Assembly (NCBI GenBank): GCA_944349635.1
Contig: CALVNH010000007.1
Span: 1 to 49,054 of the forward strand
Length of the DNA stretch: 49,054 nt
From: an uncultured Clostridia bacterium
GTDB taxonomy: Bacteria > Bacillota > Clostridia > Christensenellales > CAG-917
Direction of reading: 5' to 3'
This document shows, one piece after another, positions 35,333-45,098 of the stretch; position 1 is the first letter of the stretch, and the number at the start of each line of letters is the position of its first letter. The translations under genes and the position numbers were made by a program. The notes beneath the pieces were generated by a model. It was not told the origin of the DNA, did not search any database, and saw nothing but the letters and a program-made list of their open reading frames with translations.

Positions 35333-35908
35333 ATGAATTTTGACGTCAACACTCTGATGACCCTTATGTCGATGACGGGAGGACAAGGAATGTCGGGAAA
35401 TATGCAGAACCTTCTGCCTCTGCTCATGACAATGATGAACAAAAACAATGCTCCGACGTCCTGCGAACAAGGCAGACCGCAATCGTTCGGAGGCGCGTCG
35501 GGAAACGGATACGGCACCGAAAGCAACCAAAACGCTTTCAAAAACAATTTTTCACAATCGGCATTTAACAATCAGCAACAGGCAGGACAAAACCCGTTTT
35601 TCGGCAATAATTCCATGAACCTTATGCAACTTCTGCCCTTGCTTGCAGGGTTGAGCGGGGGAAAAAACAACTTCGGAGTCAATCCGTTTGCCGCAGCGAA
35701 ATCCGCCGACGCGGCGCGGGGTTTCGAGAACGGCAACGGAGCGTATGACAGCTTCGACCGCACGGCGCCGAACGAACGGGGACGCGCGTATAGCCGAAGC
35801 ACTGAAGCACCGCGCAATTACGGTTCACCTTTTGAGGACATAGGATTTGCGGGCTCCGAGGTGCGCGGCTTCATGGAAAAACTCTGGCGCATAAGAAAGC
35901 GCATCTGA
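35333..35908 (+). CDS. Asn/Gln/Gly-rich low-complexity protein of unknown function
   Basis: 191 residues, rich in Asn, Gly, Gln, Phe and Met, with no signal peptide. A short motif LLPLL with flanking Met/Leu occurs twice (MQNLLPLLMTMM near 24-35 and MQLLPLLAGL near 98-107). The C-terminus is basic (MEKLWRIRKRI). GAGGTGAATT precedes the ATG. It is divergent from the QYGA-repeat gene with only 58 bases between start codons, so the two likely share regulation. No family recognised; self-assembly is plausible from composition only. Confidence 0.75.
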   Translation: MNFDVNTLMTLMSMTGGQGMSGNMQNLLPLLMTMMNKNNAPTSCEQGRPQSFGGASGNGYGTESNQNAFKNNFSQSAFNNQQQAGQNPFFGNNSMNLMQLLPLLAGLSGGKNNFGVNPFAAAKSADAARGFENGNGAYDSFDRTAPNERGRAYSRSTEAPRNYGSPFEDIGFAGSEVRGFMEKLWRIRKRI

Positions 35909-36104
35909 ACCCTTCGGCATCAAAGCTCGGATAAAGACGCCTTCGCGGTTTACATTCTCCTCGCGGTACGTTTCGTGAACGCCCGCGAGTCAATTTCACG
36001 CACGCGAATGAATGCTCGATGCGCTCTCCTCGCGGACGTCCCGAATCGGAAGCCGCCTGAAAGCGCACACGGTGCAACCGTGTTAACGGCAGACGGATTG
36101 CCGA
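35909..36104. other. Intergenic region before the glyA terminator
   Basis: About 200 bases with no supported gene, promoter or repeat. Frames through it lack start signals. Confidence 0.4.
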
Positions 36105-36134
36105 TAAAAAAGCGCCGTGCGGACGCGCGGCGCT
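36105..36134 (-). terminator. Terminator after glyA
   Basis: Seven-base GC stem (36111-36117 with 36128-36134), ten-base loop, six U on the minus strand (36110-36105). It ends the long comM-to-glyA run. Confidence 0.85.
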
Positions 36135-36183
36135 GTGTGATTATCATTGTTGTTGCTGATGTTTTCCGCGATACGGAAATTTG

Positions 36184-37440
36184 TCAGAACTGAACGTCGT
36201 TTTCGTAAAGAGGATATTTTTCGCAGAGAGCGATGACTCTTGCCGTGACGTCGGGAATGGCCGCTTCGCCCTTTTCGATGATGTCGGCAATGCAGTTGCC
36301 GATTTCTTTCATATCGTCTTCTTTCATTCCGCGTGTGGTCACGGCGGGGGTGCCGATTCTCACGCCGCTGGTGACAAAGGGCTTTTCGGGGTCGTTGGGA
36401 ACGGAGTTCTTGTTGACGGTGATGTGGGCTTCGTCAAGCCACGCTTCAAGCTGTTTGCCCGTCACGCCGGTTCCCACGAGATTGAGCAGCATCAGATGAT
36501 TGTCCGTGCCGCCTGAAACGAGGTTGACTCCTCTTCCGAGCAAGGTCTCCGAAAGCGCCTTTGCGTTTTTGACGACCTGGGTCTGGTACTCTTTGAATTC
36601 GGGAGAAAGAGCCTCTTTGAAAGCCACCGCTTTCGCCGCGATTATGTGCATGAGAGGACCGCCCTGCGAACCGGGGAAAATGGTCTTGTCAATGCGTTTG
36701 GCAAGTTCTTCGTCGTTTGTCATAATCAGACCGCCTCTGGGTCCGCGAAGCGTCTTGTGCGTGGTAGACGTGACAAAATCGGCATAGGGCACGGGGCTGG
36801 GGTGAAGTCCTGTGGCAACCAGACCTGCGATGTGTGCGATGTCCACCATAAAGTAGGCTCCCACTTCGTCGGCTATCTCTCTGAATTTGGCGAAGTCTAT
36901 GGTTCTGGCATAGGCGGAAGCGCCTGCGACGATGAGTTTGGGCTTGTGCTCAAGCGCCATTTTGCGAACGTTGTCGAAATCGATTCTGCCCGTTTCGGGA
37001 TTGATGCCGTAGGACACGAACTTGAACAGTTTTCCGCTGAGGTTCACGGGAGAACCGTGAGTGAGGTGTCCGCCGTCGGAAAGCGACATACCGAGAACGG
37101 TGTCACCCGGTTGCAGAATTGCGTAATAGACCGCAAAATTGGCATTGGAACCGCTGTGTGCCTGGACGTTGGCGTACTTCACGCCGAAGAGCTGTTTTGC
37201 ACGCTCGATGGCCAGTTCTTCCGCCCTGTCGACGAACTGACAACCGCCGTAATAACGCTTGCGGGGATAGCCCTCTGCGTACTTGTTTGTGTAATAACTG
37301 CCTGCCGCCGCCATTACCGCGGGCGAAACGATGTTTTCGCTGGCAATGAGTTCGAGATTGTGTTGCTGACGGCGAAGTTCCTCCACCATGGAGTCGTAAA
37401 GTTCTTCGTCTACCGCTTTAATGCTTTTGAGGTCTACCAT
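36184..37440 (-). CDS. glyA: Serine hydroxymethyltransferase
   Basis: 418 residues of the PLP fold-type I family: [46 protein letters not shown] and the PLP lysine in [15 protein letters not shown]. It interconverts serine and glycine and supplies methylene-tetrahydrofolate. GGAGAATAAC precedes the ATG. It is 87 bases after trxA with a hairpin between. Codon bias points to high expression. Confidence 0.97.
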   Translation of the reverse strand: MVDLKSIKAVDEELYDSMVEELRRQQHNLELIASENIVSPAVMAAAGSYYTNKYAEGYPRKRYYGGCQFVDRAEELAIERAKQLFGVKYANVQAHSGSNANFAVYYAILQPGDTVLGMSLSDGGHLTHGSPVNLSGKLFKFVSYGINPETGRIDFDNVRKMALEHKPKLIVAGASAYARTIDFAKFREIADEVGAYFMVDIAHIAGLVATGLHPSPVPYADFVTSTTHKTLRGPRGGLIMTNDEELAKRIDKTIFPGSQGGPLMHIIAAKAVAFKEALSPEFKEYQTQVVKNAKALSETLLGRGVNLVSGGTDNHLMLLNLVGTGVTGKQLEAWLDEAHITVNKNSVPNDPEKPFVTSGVRIGTPAVTTRGMKEDDMKEIGNCIADIIEKGEAAIPDVTARVIALCEKYPLYENDVQF

Positions 37441-37493
37441 GTTATTCTCCTTGAAGTGAGTTCTTTTCCTTTGAAGTCGGCGTAATGCCCGTT

Positions 37494-37520
37494 AAAAAAG
37501 TCAAGCCCGTAAAAACGGGC
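37494..37520 (-). terminator. Hairpin with U-tract between trxA and glyA
   Basis: Six-base stem (37505-37510 with 37515-37520), four-base loop, and on the minus strand TTGAC followed by six U (to 37494). It may partly terminate after trxA, leaving glyA to readthrough or its own promoter. Confidence 0.55.
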
Positions 37521-37527
37521 CCGATGC

Positions 37528-37851
37528 TTACAGATACTTATCCAGTGCGGCGGCAAGTTGCGCCTTCTGGCGGAAGCCTATCATCTTGTCCACAACCTCG
37601 CCCTTTCTGAACACGAACACGGCAGGTATGGTCATTATGCCGAATTTTTCGGCGAGTTCCGCGTTGTCGTCCACATTGACTTTCCCGACGACGGCTTTGC
37701 CCTCGTAATCCTCCGCCAGTTCCTCAATGACGGGAACCAGCATTTTGCAAGGGCCGCACCACGACGCCCAGAAGTCGACCACCACAAGGTCGTTGGACGA
37801 AACGATTTCATCGAAATTGGCGTTGTTGATTTCCAAACAATGCTTGCTCAT
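37528..37851 (-). CDS. trxA: Thioredoxin
   Basis: 107 residues with WASWCGPCKMLVPV, NVDDNAELAEKFGI and TIPAVFVFRKGE. A standard thioredoxin, the second in the window. It lies 58 bases after the RseC-like gene at the end of the long minus-strand run. Confidence 0.95.
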   Translation of the reverse strand: MSKHCLEINNANFDEIVSSNDLVVVDFWASWCGPCKMLVPVIEELAEDYEGKAVVGKVNVDDNAELAEKFGIMTIPAVFVFRKGEVVDKMIGFRQKAQLAAALDKYL

Positions 37852-37909
37852 TTCACAATCTCCTTATTGTCATAATCCGCATCGTGCGCCCCGTTGACGC
37901 ACGGAAAAG

Positions 37910-38380
37910 TCAGCCTTCGGAGGATAAATCCGCGTTTGCGTCGCTATCGGAAGGTGCATCCGGCACGGTCACGGAAGAAGGGGCGCAGATTTCCGTCATT
38001 ACCGGCGAAAACCCTTTGCGTTTTCTTATGACGAATCTGTCCAGCAAGAATGCAATGACGAATCCGACCACAAGCCCGCCTACCGCAAGCAGCACCTGCG
38101 CAAGTTCCGAAAGCAGGCTGCCCACGCCCACTCCGATTCCGACAAGTACAAGGGGTATTATATAAACTATGAGCGCGGCTGTCAACACAAACCGCTCCCC
38201 CATTTGAACATTGACGATGTCGCCCACCGCGGCGTTGAGCGAATTCTCTATGACAATCTGCACTTTCATTCCGTCGCGGGTCACCGCGCACATGTGACAG
38301 CTGTCGCAAGCGCTCTTCCTGTCGAACTGAACCGTGGCCTTGGTGCCTTTGACTTTGGTGACGACCCCGCGTTCGGTCAT
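37910..38380 (-). CDS. RseC/MucC-like membrane protein
   Basis: 156 residues: an N-terminal small domain with a Cys cluster (SACDSCHMCAV, about residues 24-33), then two membrane helices (about 64-85 and 92-112) and a charged tail. This is the layout of the SoxR-reducing RseC/MucC family, also present in Clostridia, where it may pass electrons from Rnf-like systems. The start overlaps the hisS stop (ATGA). Confidence 0.82.
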   Translation of the reverse strand: MTERGVVTKVKGTKATVQFDRKSACDSCHMCAVTRDGMKVQIVIENSLNAAVGDIVNVQMGERFVLTAALIVYIIPLVLVGIGVGVGSLLSELAQVLLAVGGLVVGFVIAFLLDRFVIRKRKGFSPVMTEICAPSSVTVPDAPSDSDANADLSSEG

Positions 38381-39627
38381 TTTAACGCCTCCGCAAAAAC
38401 GGCAAATTCAGTCGCGGCACTTTCACCCGTCGACATGTTTTTGATTTCGGCGCCGCCTTTCGAAATTTCCTCCTCGCCTATGACCGCGACAAAACGCGCG
38501 CCGCTCTTGTCGGCATATTTCATCTGGGCTTTGAGTCCGCGCTCCATGAGGTCGAACTCCGTCTTTACGCCCTGCATGCGCAGTTTCGCCGCAAACGATG
38601 GAACGAATTTCCGTGCCGCGTCGTCCGCGCACGCGAGATAGATGTCGCTGTTTTCGGGTTCGGCTTGCAGTTTACCCGTGTTTTCCAGCACCATGAGCAG
38701 TCTTTCGAGCCCGAGTCCGAATCCCACGGCGGGAGTGGGCTTACCACCCACTTCTTCCACCAGATTGTTGTATCTCCCGCCTCCGCAAACGGTACCTTGC
38801 GCGCCTATGTCGCAGGAAACGAACTCAAACACCGTGCGAGTGTAATAGTCCAGTCCGCGCACCACTGAAGGATTGACTCTGAACGGAATGTTCAAATCCT
38901 TCAAAATGCCTTGCACGCTCTCGAAATGTGCCTTGCAATCGTCGCAGAGATAATCCGTAATACGCGGAGCGTCGGCCGTAATCGCCCTGCACTTCTCTTC
39001 CTTGCAGTCCAGAATCCGCAGAGGGTTTTTGTCGAATCTTTCCCTGCACTGGGCACACATCTTGTCAAGGTTGTTGCCTATATAACTCTTCAAGGCGGCG
39101 TTGAATTCCGCGCGACAGGTCTTGCAGCCTATGCTGTTTAGGTTGAGTTCAAGCGAAGTGAGTCCCACGGACGTTAGAAAAGCGTACGCAAGCGAAATCA
39201 CTTCCGCGTCGGCGGAAGGATATTCGCTGCCGTAGAGTTCGACTCCGAACTGGTGGTGTTCGCGCAATCTGCCGTTTTGGGGTCTTTCATAGCGGAACAC
39301 CGACGCCAGATAATAGGCTTTCATGGGCAGAACGCCCTGTGACAGCCCGTTTTCTATGAATGCGCGGGCGACGCCTGCCGTTCCTTCGGGACGCAATGTC
39401 ATACTGCGGTTTCCCTTGTCGGTGAAGGTGTACATCTCCTTAGTGACAATGTCCGTGGTGTCGCCGACTCCGCGGCTGAAAAGTTCGGTGTGCTCGAAAG
39501 TGGGAGTTCTGAACTCCCTGAATCCGAACAGTGCCGCGGTTTCACGCGCCTTGCTCTCAACGAAATGCCACTTGTACGCCTCCGACGGAAGCATATCTTT
39601 GGTACCCTTCGGAATTGAAATGTTCAT
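38377..39627 (-). CDS. hisS: Histidyl-tRNA synthetase
   Basis: 416 residues, class II synthetase: motif 1 around FREFRTPTFEHTELFSRGVG, motif 2 LRPEGTAGVARAF...FRYERPQNGRLREHHQFGVE, the His-specific GLDYYTRTVFEF, motif 3 AVGFGLGLERL and a C-terminal anticodon-binding domain. AAGGAGAGGATAT precedes the ATG. No T-box is visible in the 75 bases upstream. Confidence 0.96.
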   Translation of the reverse strand: MNISIPKGTKDMLPSEAYKWHFVESKARETAALFGFREFRTPTFEHTELFSRGVGDTTDIVTKEMYTFTDKGNRSMTLRPEGTAGVARAFIENGLSQGVLPMKAYYLASVFRYERPQNGRLREHHQFGVELYGSEYPSADAEVISLAYAFLTSVGLTSLELNLNSIGCKTCRAEFNAALKSYIGNNLDKMCAQCRERFDKNPLRILDCKEEKCRAITADAPRITDYLCDDCKAHFESVQGILKDLNIPFRVNPSVVRGLDYYTRTVFEFVSCDIGAQGTVCGGGRYNNLVEEVGGKPTPAVGFGLGLERLLMVLENTGKLQAEPENSDIYLACADDAARKFVPSFAAKLRMQGVKTEFDLMERGLKAQMKYADKSGARFVAVIGEEEISKGGAEIKNMSTGESAATEFAVFAEALK

Positions 39628-39702
39628 ATATCCTCTCCTTGCGCGGCAACCGCGCTTTCGTGTGCGCGTTGTACGCGGCAGGCGCGCGGTGCGCGCGTGC
39701 GC

Positions 39703-41028
39703 TTACAATATATATTTGCGGAGATTTGCCGCACGCACGGACGTCGCAAGATGTTCTTCGACGTACTGCTTCGTGATGTTGATTTCCTTCGTCACGTTGT
39801 CGTCGGCCTCGTACAGAATGTCTTTGAGCAGATGTTCCAGCACTGCGTGCAACCTTCTCGCACCGAGGTTTTCGCTGTTTTCGTTCTCATAAAACGCCGT
39901 TCTTGCGATTTCTCTTATGGCGTCGTCGTCGAAGTTGAGTGACACGCCGTCCACGGCGAGAAGCGCTTTGTACTGTTTCAACACGGCATTGTCGGGTTCG
40001 GTCAGAATCTTGACGAAATCTTCTTCCGTGAGATTGTCGAGTTCCACCCTTATCGGGAAACGCCCCTGCAATTCGGGAATGAGGTCCTCCATTTTGGACA
40101 TGTGGAATGCACCCGCCGCGATGAACAAAATGAAATCCGTGCGGATAGAACCGTATTTTGTCTGCACTGTGCTGCCTTCGACGATGGGCAGAATGTCACG
40201 CTGAACGCCCTCCCTCGACACGTCGTGTCCCTGGTCTCTTCCCGCCCTTGCGGCAACCTTGTCGATTTCGTCTAGGAACACCACTCCGTCCTGTTCCGCA
40301 CGCGCAAGCGCTTCCGTGGTGATGGCGTCCTGGTCCACCATCTTTTCGGCTTCCTGGTTGACGATGAAATCCATGGCCTGCTTGACGGTGAGCTTTCTCT
40401 TCTTTTTCTTGACGCCGCCCCCGAACATTCCGAAGATGTTGCCGAGGTCGATTTCGTTTCCGGGTGCGTTGCCGCCGGGCGAAATCTGTATGGGTTTGGG
40501 CTGTTGTTTGATTTCCATTTCGATGGTGATGCCGTCGAGATGTCCCGCTCTGATTTCGCTCAACAGTTCCTCGCGCAGCTGTGCGTCGGACTTTTCGCCG
40601 GTATCGGCTTTCTTGCGAATGGGCAAAAGCAAATCCACCAGCTGATTCTCCGCGATTTCCGTGGCTTTGGGCATGACCTCTTTGAATTTCTCGTCCTTGA
40701 CCATTCTGATTGCCACTTCGACAAGGTCGCGGATTATGCTTTCGACGTCACGTCCCACATAGCCCACTTCCGTGAACTTCGTGGCTTCCACTTTGACGAA
40801 AGGCGCTCTGACAAGTTTAGCGAGCCTTCGCGCGATTTCCGTTTTGCCGACGCCCGTCGGACCTTTCATGAGAATGTTCTTCGGAGTGATTTCCTCTCTC
40901 ATATCTTCGGGCAGACGGCTCCTTCTGTAACGGTTGCGCAAAGCGATGGCGACGGCGATTTTCGCATCGTTCTGACCGATGATATATCTGTCCAGTTCCT
41001 TGACTATCTGTTTGGGGGTAAGTTCCAT
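39703..41028 (-). CDS. hslU: HslU ATPase subunit of the HslVU protease
   Basis: 441 residues: LTPKQIVKELDRYIIGQNDAK, Walker A MKGPTGVGKTE (about 54-64), the I-domain (about 110-230), Walker B GVVFLDEIDKVA, arginine finger region and the C-terminal NLRKYIL that docks into HslV. It unfolds substrates for HslV. ATG 41028 follows GGAGGAGTT, eight bases after the hslV stop. Confidence 0.96.
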   Translation of the reverse strand: MELTPKQIVKELDRYIIGQNDAKIAVAIALRNRYRRSRLPEDMREEITPKNILMKGPTGVGKTEIARRLAKLVRAPFVKVEATKFTEVGYVGRDVESIIRDLVEVAIRMVKDEKFKEVMPKATEIAENQLVDLLLPIRKKADTGEKSDAQLREELLSEIRAGHLDGITIEMEIKQQPKPIQISPGGNAPGNEIDLGNIFGMFGGGVKKKKRKLTVKQAMDFIVNQEAEKMVDQDAITTEALARAEQDGVVFLDEIDKVAARAGRDQGHDVSREGVQRDILPIVEGSTVQTKYGSIRTDFILFIAAGAFHMSKMEDLIPELQGRFPIRVELDNLTEEDFVKILTEPDNAVLKQYKALLAVDGVSLNFDDDAIREIARTAFYENENSENLGARRLHAVLEHLLKDILYEADDNVTKEINITKQYVEEHLATSVRAANLRKYIL

Positions 41029-41036
41029 AACTCCTC

Positions 41037-41570
41037 CTACACCGTTTCGACCGTGATGTGGTCGTTCGTGAATACGCACAGTTCGGACGCTATTTTGAGA
41101 GCGCGGTAAGCAATCTCCTTGGCGTCGAGGTCCGTGGCTCCCGCGAGAGCGCGTGCCGCCGCAAGCGCGTAATTGCCGCCGCTTCCGATGGCGCAGATTC
41201 CGCTTTCGGGTTCGATGACTTCACCGCTGCCCGACACGATGTAAAGGGAATTCGCGTCGGCGACGATGAGCAGAGCTTCCAGTTTGCGGTAAACTTTGTC
41301 GCTTCTCCACAGTTCGGCAAGTTCCACCGCCGACCGCATGAGATTTCCGCTGTACTTTTGCAACATTTCTTCGAATTTTTCCGACAGAGCAAACGCGTCG
41401 GACACGGAACCCGCAAATCCGATGACGACTTTGTCGTTGTATATTCTTTTTACTTTGACGGCGTTTCCCTTCATGATGACGCTTTCGCCCATCGTGACCT
41501 GCCCGTCTCCAGCAATCGCCGTAACGCCGTTCTTCTTGACGGCACAGATGGTTGTACCTCTGAATTCCAT
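41037..41570 (-). CDS. hslV: HslV protease subunit
   Basis: 177 residues. [15 protein letters not shown] puts the catalytic Thr after a short propeptide, followed by DGQVTMG and [16 protein letters not shown]. It is the proteasome-like peptidase of the HslVU (ClpYQ) complex. AAGGAG precedes the ATG. hslU follows directly. Confidence 0.96.
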   Translation of the reverse strand: MEFRGTTICAVKKNGVTAIAGDGQVTMGESVIMKGNAVKVKRIYNDKVVIGFAGSVSDAFALSEKFEEMLQKYSGNLMRSAVELAELWRSDKVYRKLEALLIVADANSLYIVSGSGEVIEPESGICAIGSGGNYALAAARALAGATDLDAKEIAYRALKIASELCVFTNDHITVETV

Positions 41571-41644
41571 AAACTACTCCTTGCCCGCACGTCGAACGCG
41601 TGCGGCGCGTGTTGCGGTGGAATTAGGCGCGCGCGCCTCCGCTT

Positions 41645-42964
41645 TCACACGCGGGGCAAAAACCCCGTCTCCGAGGTAAATTGCATTATATCACGAACCG
41701 CTCTGTCGCGGTAGTGTTTTTTTCTTTCCTTCTTGCCCACTCCTTCGGCACACGGCAGAACTCCGAAGTTGGCGTTCATGGGTTTGAAGCCGTCCGCCGC
41801 CGAGGAGACGTAAGCGCACAAAGCCCCCGTGACCGTGGTTGCCGGCGGTACCGCCGTCGGTTCGCCGTTCAGACGCCGTGCCAGCGAAACTCCCGCAATC
41901 AACCCGCTCATTATGCTTTCGACATAGCCTTCCACTCCGCACAGCTGCCCCGCTACATACACTTCACCGTAACCCTTCAAGCTGAAATCCGCATTAAGAA
42001 TTCCGGGAGAATCGAGATAAGTGTTGCGGTGCATTATTCCGCAACGCAGGAATTCCGCATGCGCGAGAGCGGGTATCAGGGAGAACACTCTCTTCTGCTC
42101 CCCGTAAGTCAAATTGGTCTGAAATCCCACCAGATTGTAACAGTTTCCCGCCGTATTCTCTCTTCGAAGCTGAACGACGGCGTAGGCTCCCTCTCCCGTT
42201 TCGGGATTTCTCAACCCCACGGGACGCATGGGTCCGAAGCGCAATGTGTCTTTCCCGCGTCTTGCAAGTTCTTCGACGGGCATACATCCCTCGAACAACT
42301 CCCTCTTTTCGAAATCTTTGAGAACGACGGTTTCGGCATTGACCAGCGCGTCGTAAAACGCGTCGTATTCCTCACGGTTCATAGGCAGATTGAGATAATC
42401 GTCTCCGCCTTTTCCGTATCTCCCGCCGAAATAAGCGCGTGTCATATCGATTCCGTCAAAGTCCACCACGGGGGCTATGGCGTCGTAAAAATAGAGCCTT
42501 TCGCGTCCCGTAATCGCCGCGAGCGCTTCCGCAAGCGGAGCGGATACCAAGGGTCCCGCCGCGATAACCGCGGGAGCGGACGGAACCTCTTTCACCTCTT
42601 CCCGTATCAGGGAAAACCCGTCGTAGGAAAACAGTTCGTTCTCCACCTCCGCGGAAAAAGCTTCTCTGTCCACGGCAAGCGCGCTTCCCGAAGGCACTCT
42701 GCATTTACGCGCGATTCCGAGCAGACGGCAACCGAGAATGTCCAATTCCTCTTTGAGCACTCCCGATGCGGTTTCCTGCCCCTCCGATTTCAGAGAGTTG
42801 GAACATACCAGTTCCGCAAGTCCGCCCGTCCTGTGCGCACCCGTGGTCTTTCCGGGGCGCATCTCGTACATCTTGACGGAAAAGCCTCTTTCCAACAGCT
42901 GAAAAGCCGCCTCGCACCCGGCGAGACCGCCTCCCGCTATCGTGACGACGGGCTTGCCGCTCAT
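41645..42964 (-). CDS. trmFO: Folate-dependent tRNA (uracil-5)-methyltransferase TrmFO
   Basis: 439 residues: FAD motif IAGGGLAGCEAAFQL, LVCSNSLKSE and EGCMPVEELARRG with the two functional Cys, NLPMNREEYDAF, and RPVGLRNPETGE. It makes m5U54 in the T-loop of tRNA using methylene-tetrahydrofolate. ATG 42964 overlaps the topA stop (ATGA) and follows GGAGGACAA. GlyA at the end of the run makes the folate donor. Confidence 0.95.
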   Translation of the reverse strand: MSGKPVVTIAGGGLAGCEAAFQLLERGFSVKMYEMRPGKTTGAHRTGGLAELVCSNSLKSEGQETASGVLKEELDILGCRLLGIARKCRVPSGSALAVDREAFSAEVENELFSYDGFSLIREEVKEVPSAPAVIAAGPLVSAPLAEALAAITGRERLYFYDAIAPVVDFDGIDMTRAYFGGRYGKGGDDYLNLPMNREEYDAFYDALVNAETVVLKDFEKRELFEGCMPVEELARRGKDTLRFGPMRPVGLRNPETGEGAYAVVQLRRENTAGNCYNLVGFQTNLTYGEQKRVFSLIPALAHAEFLRCGIMHRNTYLDSPGILNADFSLKGYGEVYVAGQLCGVEGYVESIMSGLIAGVSLARRLNGEPTAVPPATTVTGALCAYVSSAADGFKPMNANFGVLPCAEGVGKKERKKHYRDRAVRDIMQFTSETGFLPRV

Positions 42965-45087
42965 TTGTCCTCCGCACCGTCGGGCGCGGTTTCGCGGTGT
43001 TTGCACGCACGGTTCGTGCACACGTAATACTTCTTCTCGTCACGCACGGCGACTCTCATTGTCGAACCGCATTCGGGACAGAATTTCGGCGCGGGCAAAT
43101 CCCAGCTGGTGAAATCGCAGGCGGGATAATTGTTGCACCCGTAGAAAATTTTGCCCGACTTCGTAATCTTTTTTGTGACTATTCCGCCGCATTTCGGACA
43201 TTGTCCCACGGCTTCGACCAGTTTTTTGATGTTCTTGCAATCGGGATAGTTCGGGCAGGCAAGGAATCTGCCGTACTTTCCGTCCTTGATGACCATGCGC
43301 GCGCCGCACTTGTCACAGATTACGTCGCTCTCCTCGTCGGGCAATCTGCTGCCGCCGCCGGACTTGTATGCACGGTCGATAAAGCGTTGCAGACGGGGAT
43401 AAAACGCTCCGATGAGCTCTTGCCAGTGCTGACCGCCTTCCGCAATCTTATCCAACGCGCCTTCCAGTCTTGCCGTGAAATCCAGGCTCATGATGTCGGG
43501 GAAATTCTTTTCCATGTACTCGCACACCACCTCGCCGAGTTGAGTGGGCTTTATGCACTTGCTCTCTTTCTCGGTGTATTCGCGTTTTGCGAGCACGGAG
43601 ATAATGGAAGCGTAGGTGCTCGGTCTTCCGATTCCGTTCTCTTCCATGGCTTTTACCAGCGTGGCGTCGGTATATCTGGACGGGGGTTTTGTGAACTTCT
43701 GTTCGCTCTGAATATCGTCAAGCAGGAGTTTTTCTCCCACGTTGAGGTCGGGCATGGTGTCCATTTCGACTCCGTCGTCCTCCGTCTCCGCCGTAGAAGT
43801 GTAAACGGCGGTGAATCCTTTGAACTTCACGCTTCTGCCCTTGACGACAAAACCGAGTTTTTCTTCCGCTTCGCCCGTGATGTGCACCCTCATCGTGTTG
43901 AACTGAGCGCTCTTCATCTGCGACGCCAGATAGCGTTCGTACACGAGTTTGTAAAGTCTGTACTGGTCTCTGTCGATTTTTCCTTCCAGAGACTTGGGCG
44001 TGCGTTCCAGCGAAATGGGTCTGATTGCCTCGTGTGCGTCCTGAGCGTTTTCGCTGGACTTGTAGACGTTGGGCGAATTCGGCGCATATTCGCTGCCGTA
44101 ATTCTCCTCGATGAAGCGGAGCGTGGCTCTCGCGAAATCGGGAGACACACGCACGCTGTCCGTTCTGATATAGGTAATGAGAGCGTGAAGTCCCTCGTCG
44201 CCCACGTTAACGCCCTCGTAAAGCTGTTGCGCGACGCGGATTGCTCTGTCCGCCGTCATATTGAGTTTGTGGTTGGCTTCCTGTTGCAACGTGCTCGTGG
44301 TGAACGGCGGCGCGGGTTTGGTGGTGGCGACGCTTTTTTTGACGTCGTCGACAATGTAATCCGCCCTTCTCATCATGGAAGTGATGCGTTCGGCTTCCGC
44401 ACCGTCGGGAACCTTGTGTTTCTCTCCGTCGATGTCGTTAAACGCCGCTTTGAAGAGATTTGCTTTGATTCTCTTCGCGCCGTCCTTGATTAAAAGTGCC
44501 GCAATGCTCCAATATTCCTCAGGCTTGAACGCGCGTATTTCGTTCTCGCGGTCGACAATCATTTTGAGAGCGGCGGACTGCACTCTTCCAGCCGACAGAC
44601 CGGATTTCTTGTTTGCCTTGATTTTCCTGGAAAGTATGGGTGAAATCTTGTAGCCCACAAGTCTGTCGAGCACTCTGCGCGCCTGCTGGGAATCCACCAG
44701 ATTCATGTCTATTTCCCTGGGCTTTTCCATTGCCGCACGCACGGCTTTCGGCGAAATCTCGTTGAACTCTATACGGACGTTGTCGCCCTCGATGCCGAGA
44801 GTGTTTTTAAGGTGCCAGCTTATGGCTTCTCCTTCGCGGTCCGGGTCGGTCGCGAGATAAACTTTCTCATACTTTTTAACTGCCTGCGAAAGCTTCTTTA
44901 TTGTTTCTTCTTTGTCCGGAGTGACGATGTACTGCGGCTTGAAACCGTTTTCGACGTCAATGCCCAAGGTGCGCTGCGGAAGGTCGCAAACGTGCCCTTT
45001 GGACGCGAGTACCGTTACTTCGCCGCCCAGATACTTCTGAATGGTCTTGGCTTTTGACGGCGATTCGACGATAATTAGTTGTTTCAT
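42961..45087 (-). CDS. topA: DNA topoisomerase I
   Basis: 708 residues of type IA: TOPRIM domain (IIVESPSKAKTIQKYLG, TDPDREGEAISWHL), the catalytic Tyr in ALITYIRTDSVRV, LSAGRVQSAALK and three C-terminal four-Cys zinc ribbons (from about residue 585). It relaxes negative supercoils. AAAGGAGAATAA precedes the ATG. Gene order dprA-topA-trmFO is the usual Firmicutes arrangement, here without xerC. Confidence 0.97.
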   Translation of the reverse strand: MKQLIIVESPSKAKTIQKYLGGEVTVLASKGHVCDLPQRTLGIDVENGFKPQYIVTPDKEETIKKLSQAVKKYEKVYLATDPDREGEAISWHLKNTLGIEGDNVRIEFNEISPKAVRAAMEKPREIDMNLVDSQQARRVLDRLVGYKISPILSRKIKANKKSGLSAGRVQSAALKMIVDRENEIRAFKPEEYWSIAALLIKDGAKRIKANLFKAAFNDIDGEKHKVPDGAEAERITSMMRRADYIVDDVKKSVATTKPAPPFTTSTLQQEANHKLNMTADRAIRVAQQLYEGVNVGDEGLHALITYIRTDSVRVSPDFARATLRFIEENYGSEYAPNSPNVYKSSENAQDAHEAIRPISLERTPKSLEGKIDRDQYRLYKLVYERYLASQMKSAQFNTMRVHITGEAEEKLGFVVKGRSVKFKGFTAVYTSTAETEDDGVEMDTMPDLNVGEKLLLDDIQSEQKFTKPPSRYTDATLVKAMEENGIGRPSTYASIISVLAKREYTEKESKCIKPTQLGEVVCEYMEKNFPDIMSLDFTARLEGALDKIAEGGQHWQELIGAFYPRLQRFIDRAYKSGGGSRLPDEESDVICDKCGARMVIKDGKYGRFLACPNYPDCKNIKKLVEAVGQCPKCGGIVTKKITKSGKIFYGCNNYPACDFTSWDLPAPKFCPECGSTMRVAVRDEKKYYVCTNRACKHRETAPDGAEDK

Positions 45088-45098
45088 TTATTCTCCTT

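Noticed and set aside
39628-39702. T-box or other riboswitch upstream of hisS
   Set aside because: The gap to hslU is only 75 bases and has no T-box bulge sequence or terminator-antiterminator pair; hisS appears to be transcribed with the upstream genes.
42997-44493. 498-codon plus-strand frame antisense to topA
   Set aside because: Shadow of an unambiguous topoisomerase I gene. The same applies to long frames opposite icd (2136-3284), murF (4372-5874), the isomerase gene (14397-15671) and comM (46226-47503).
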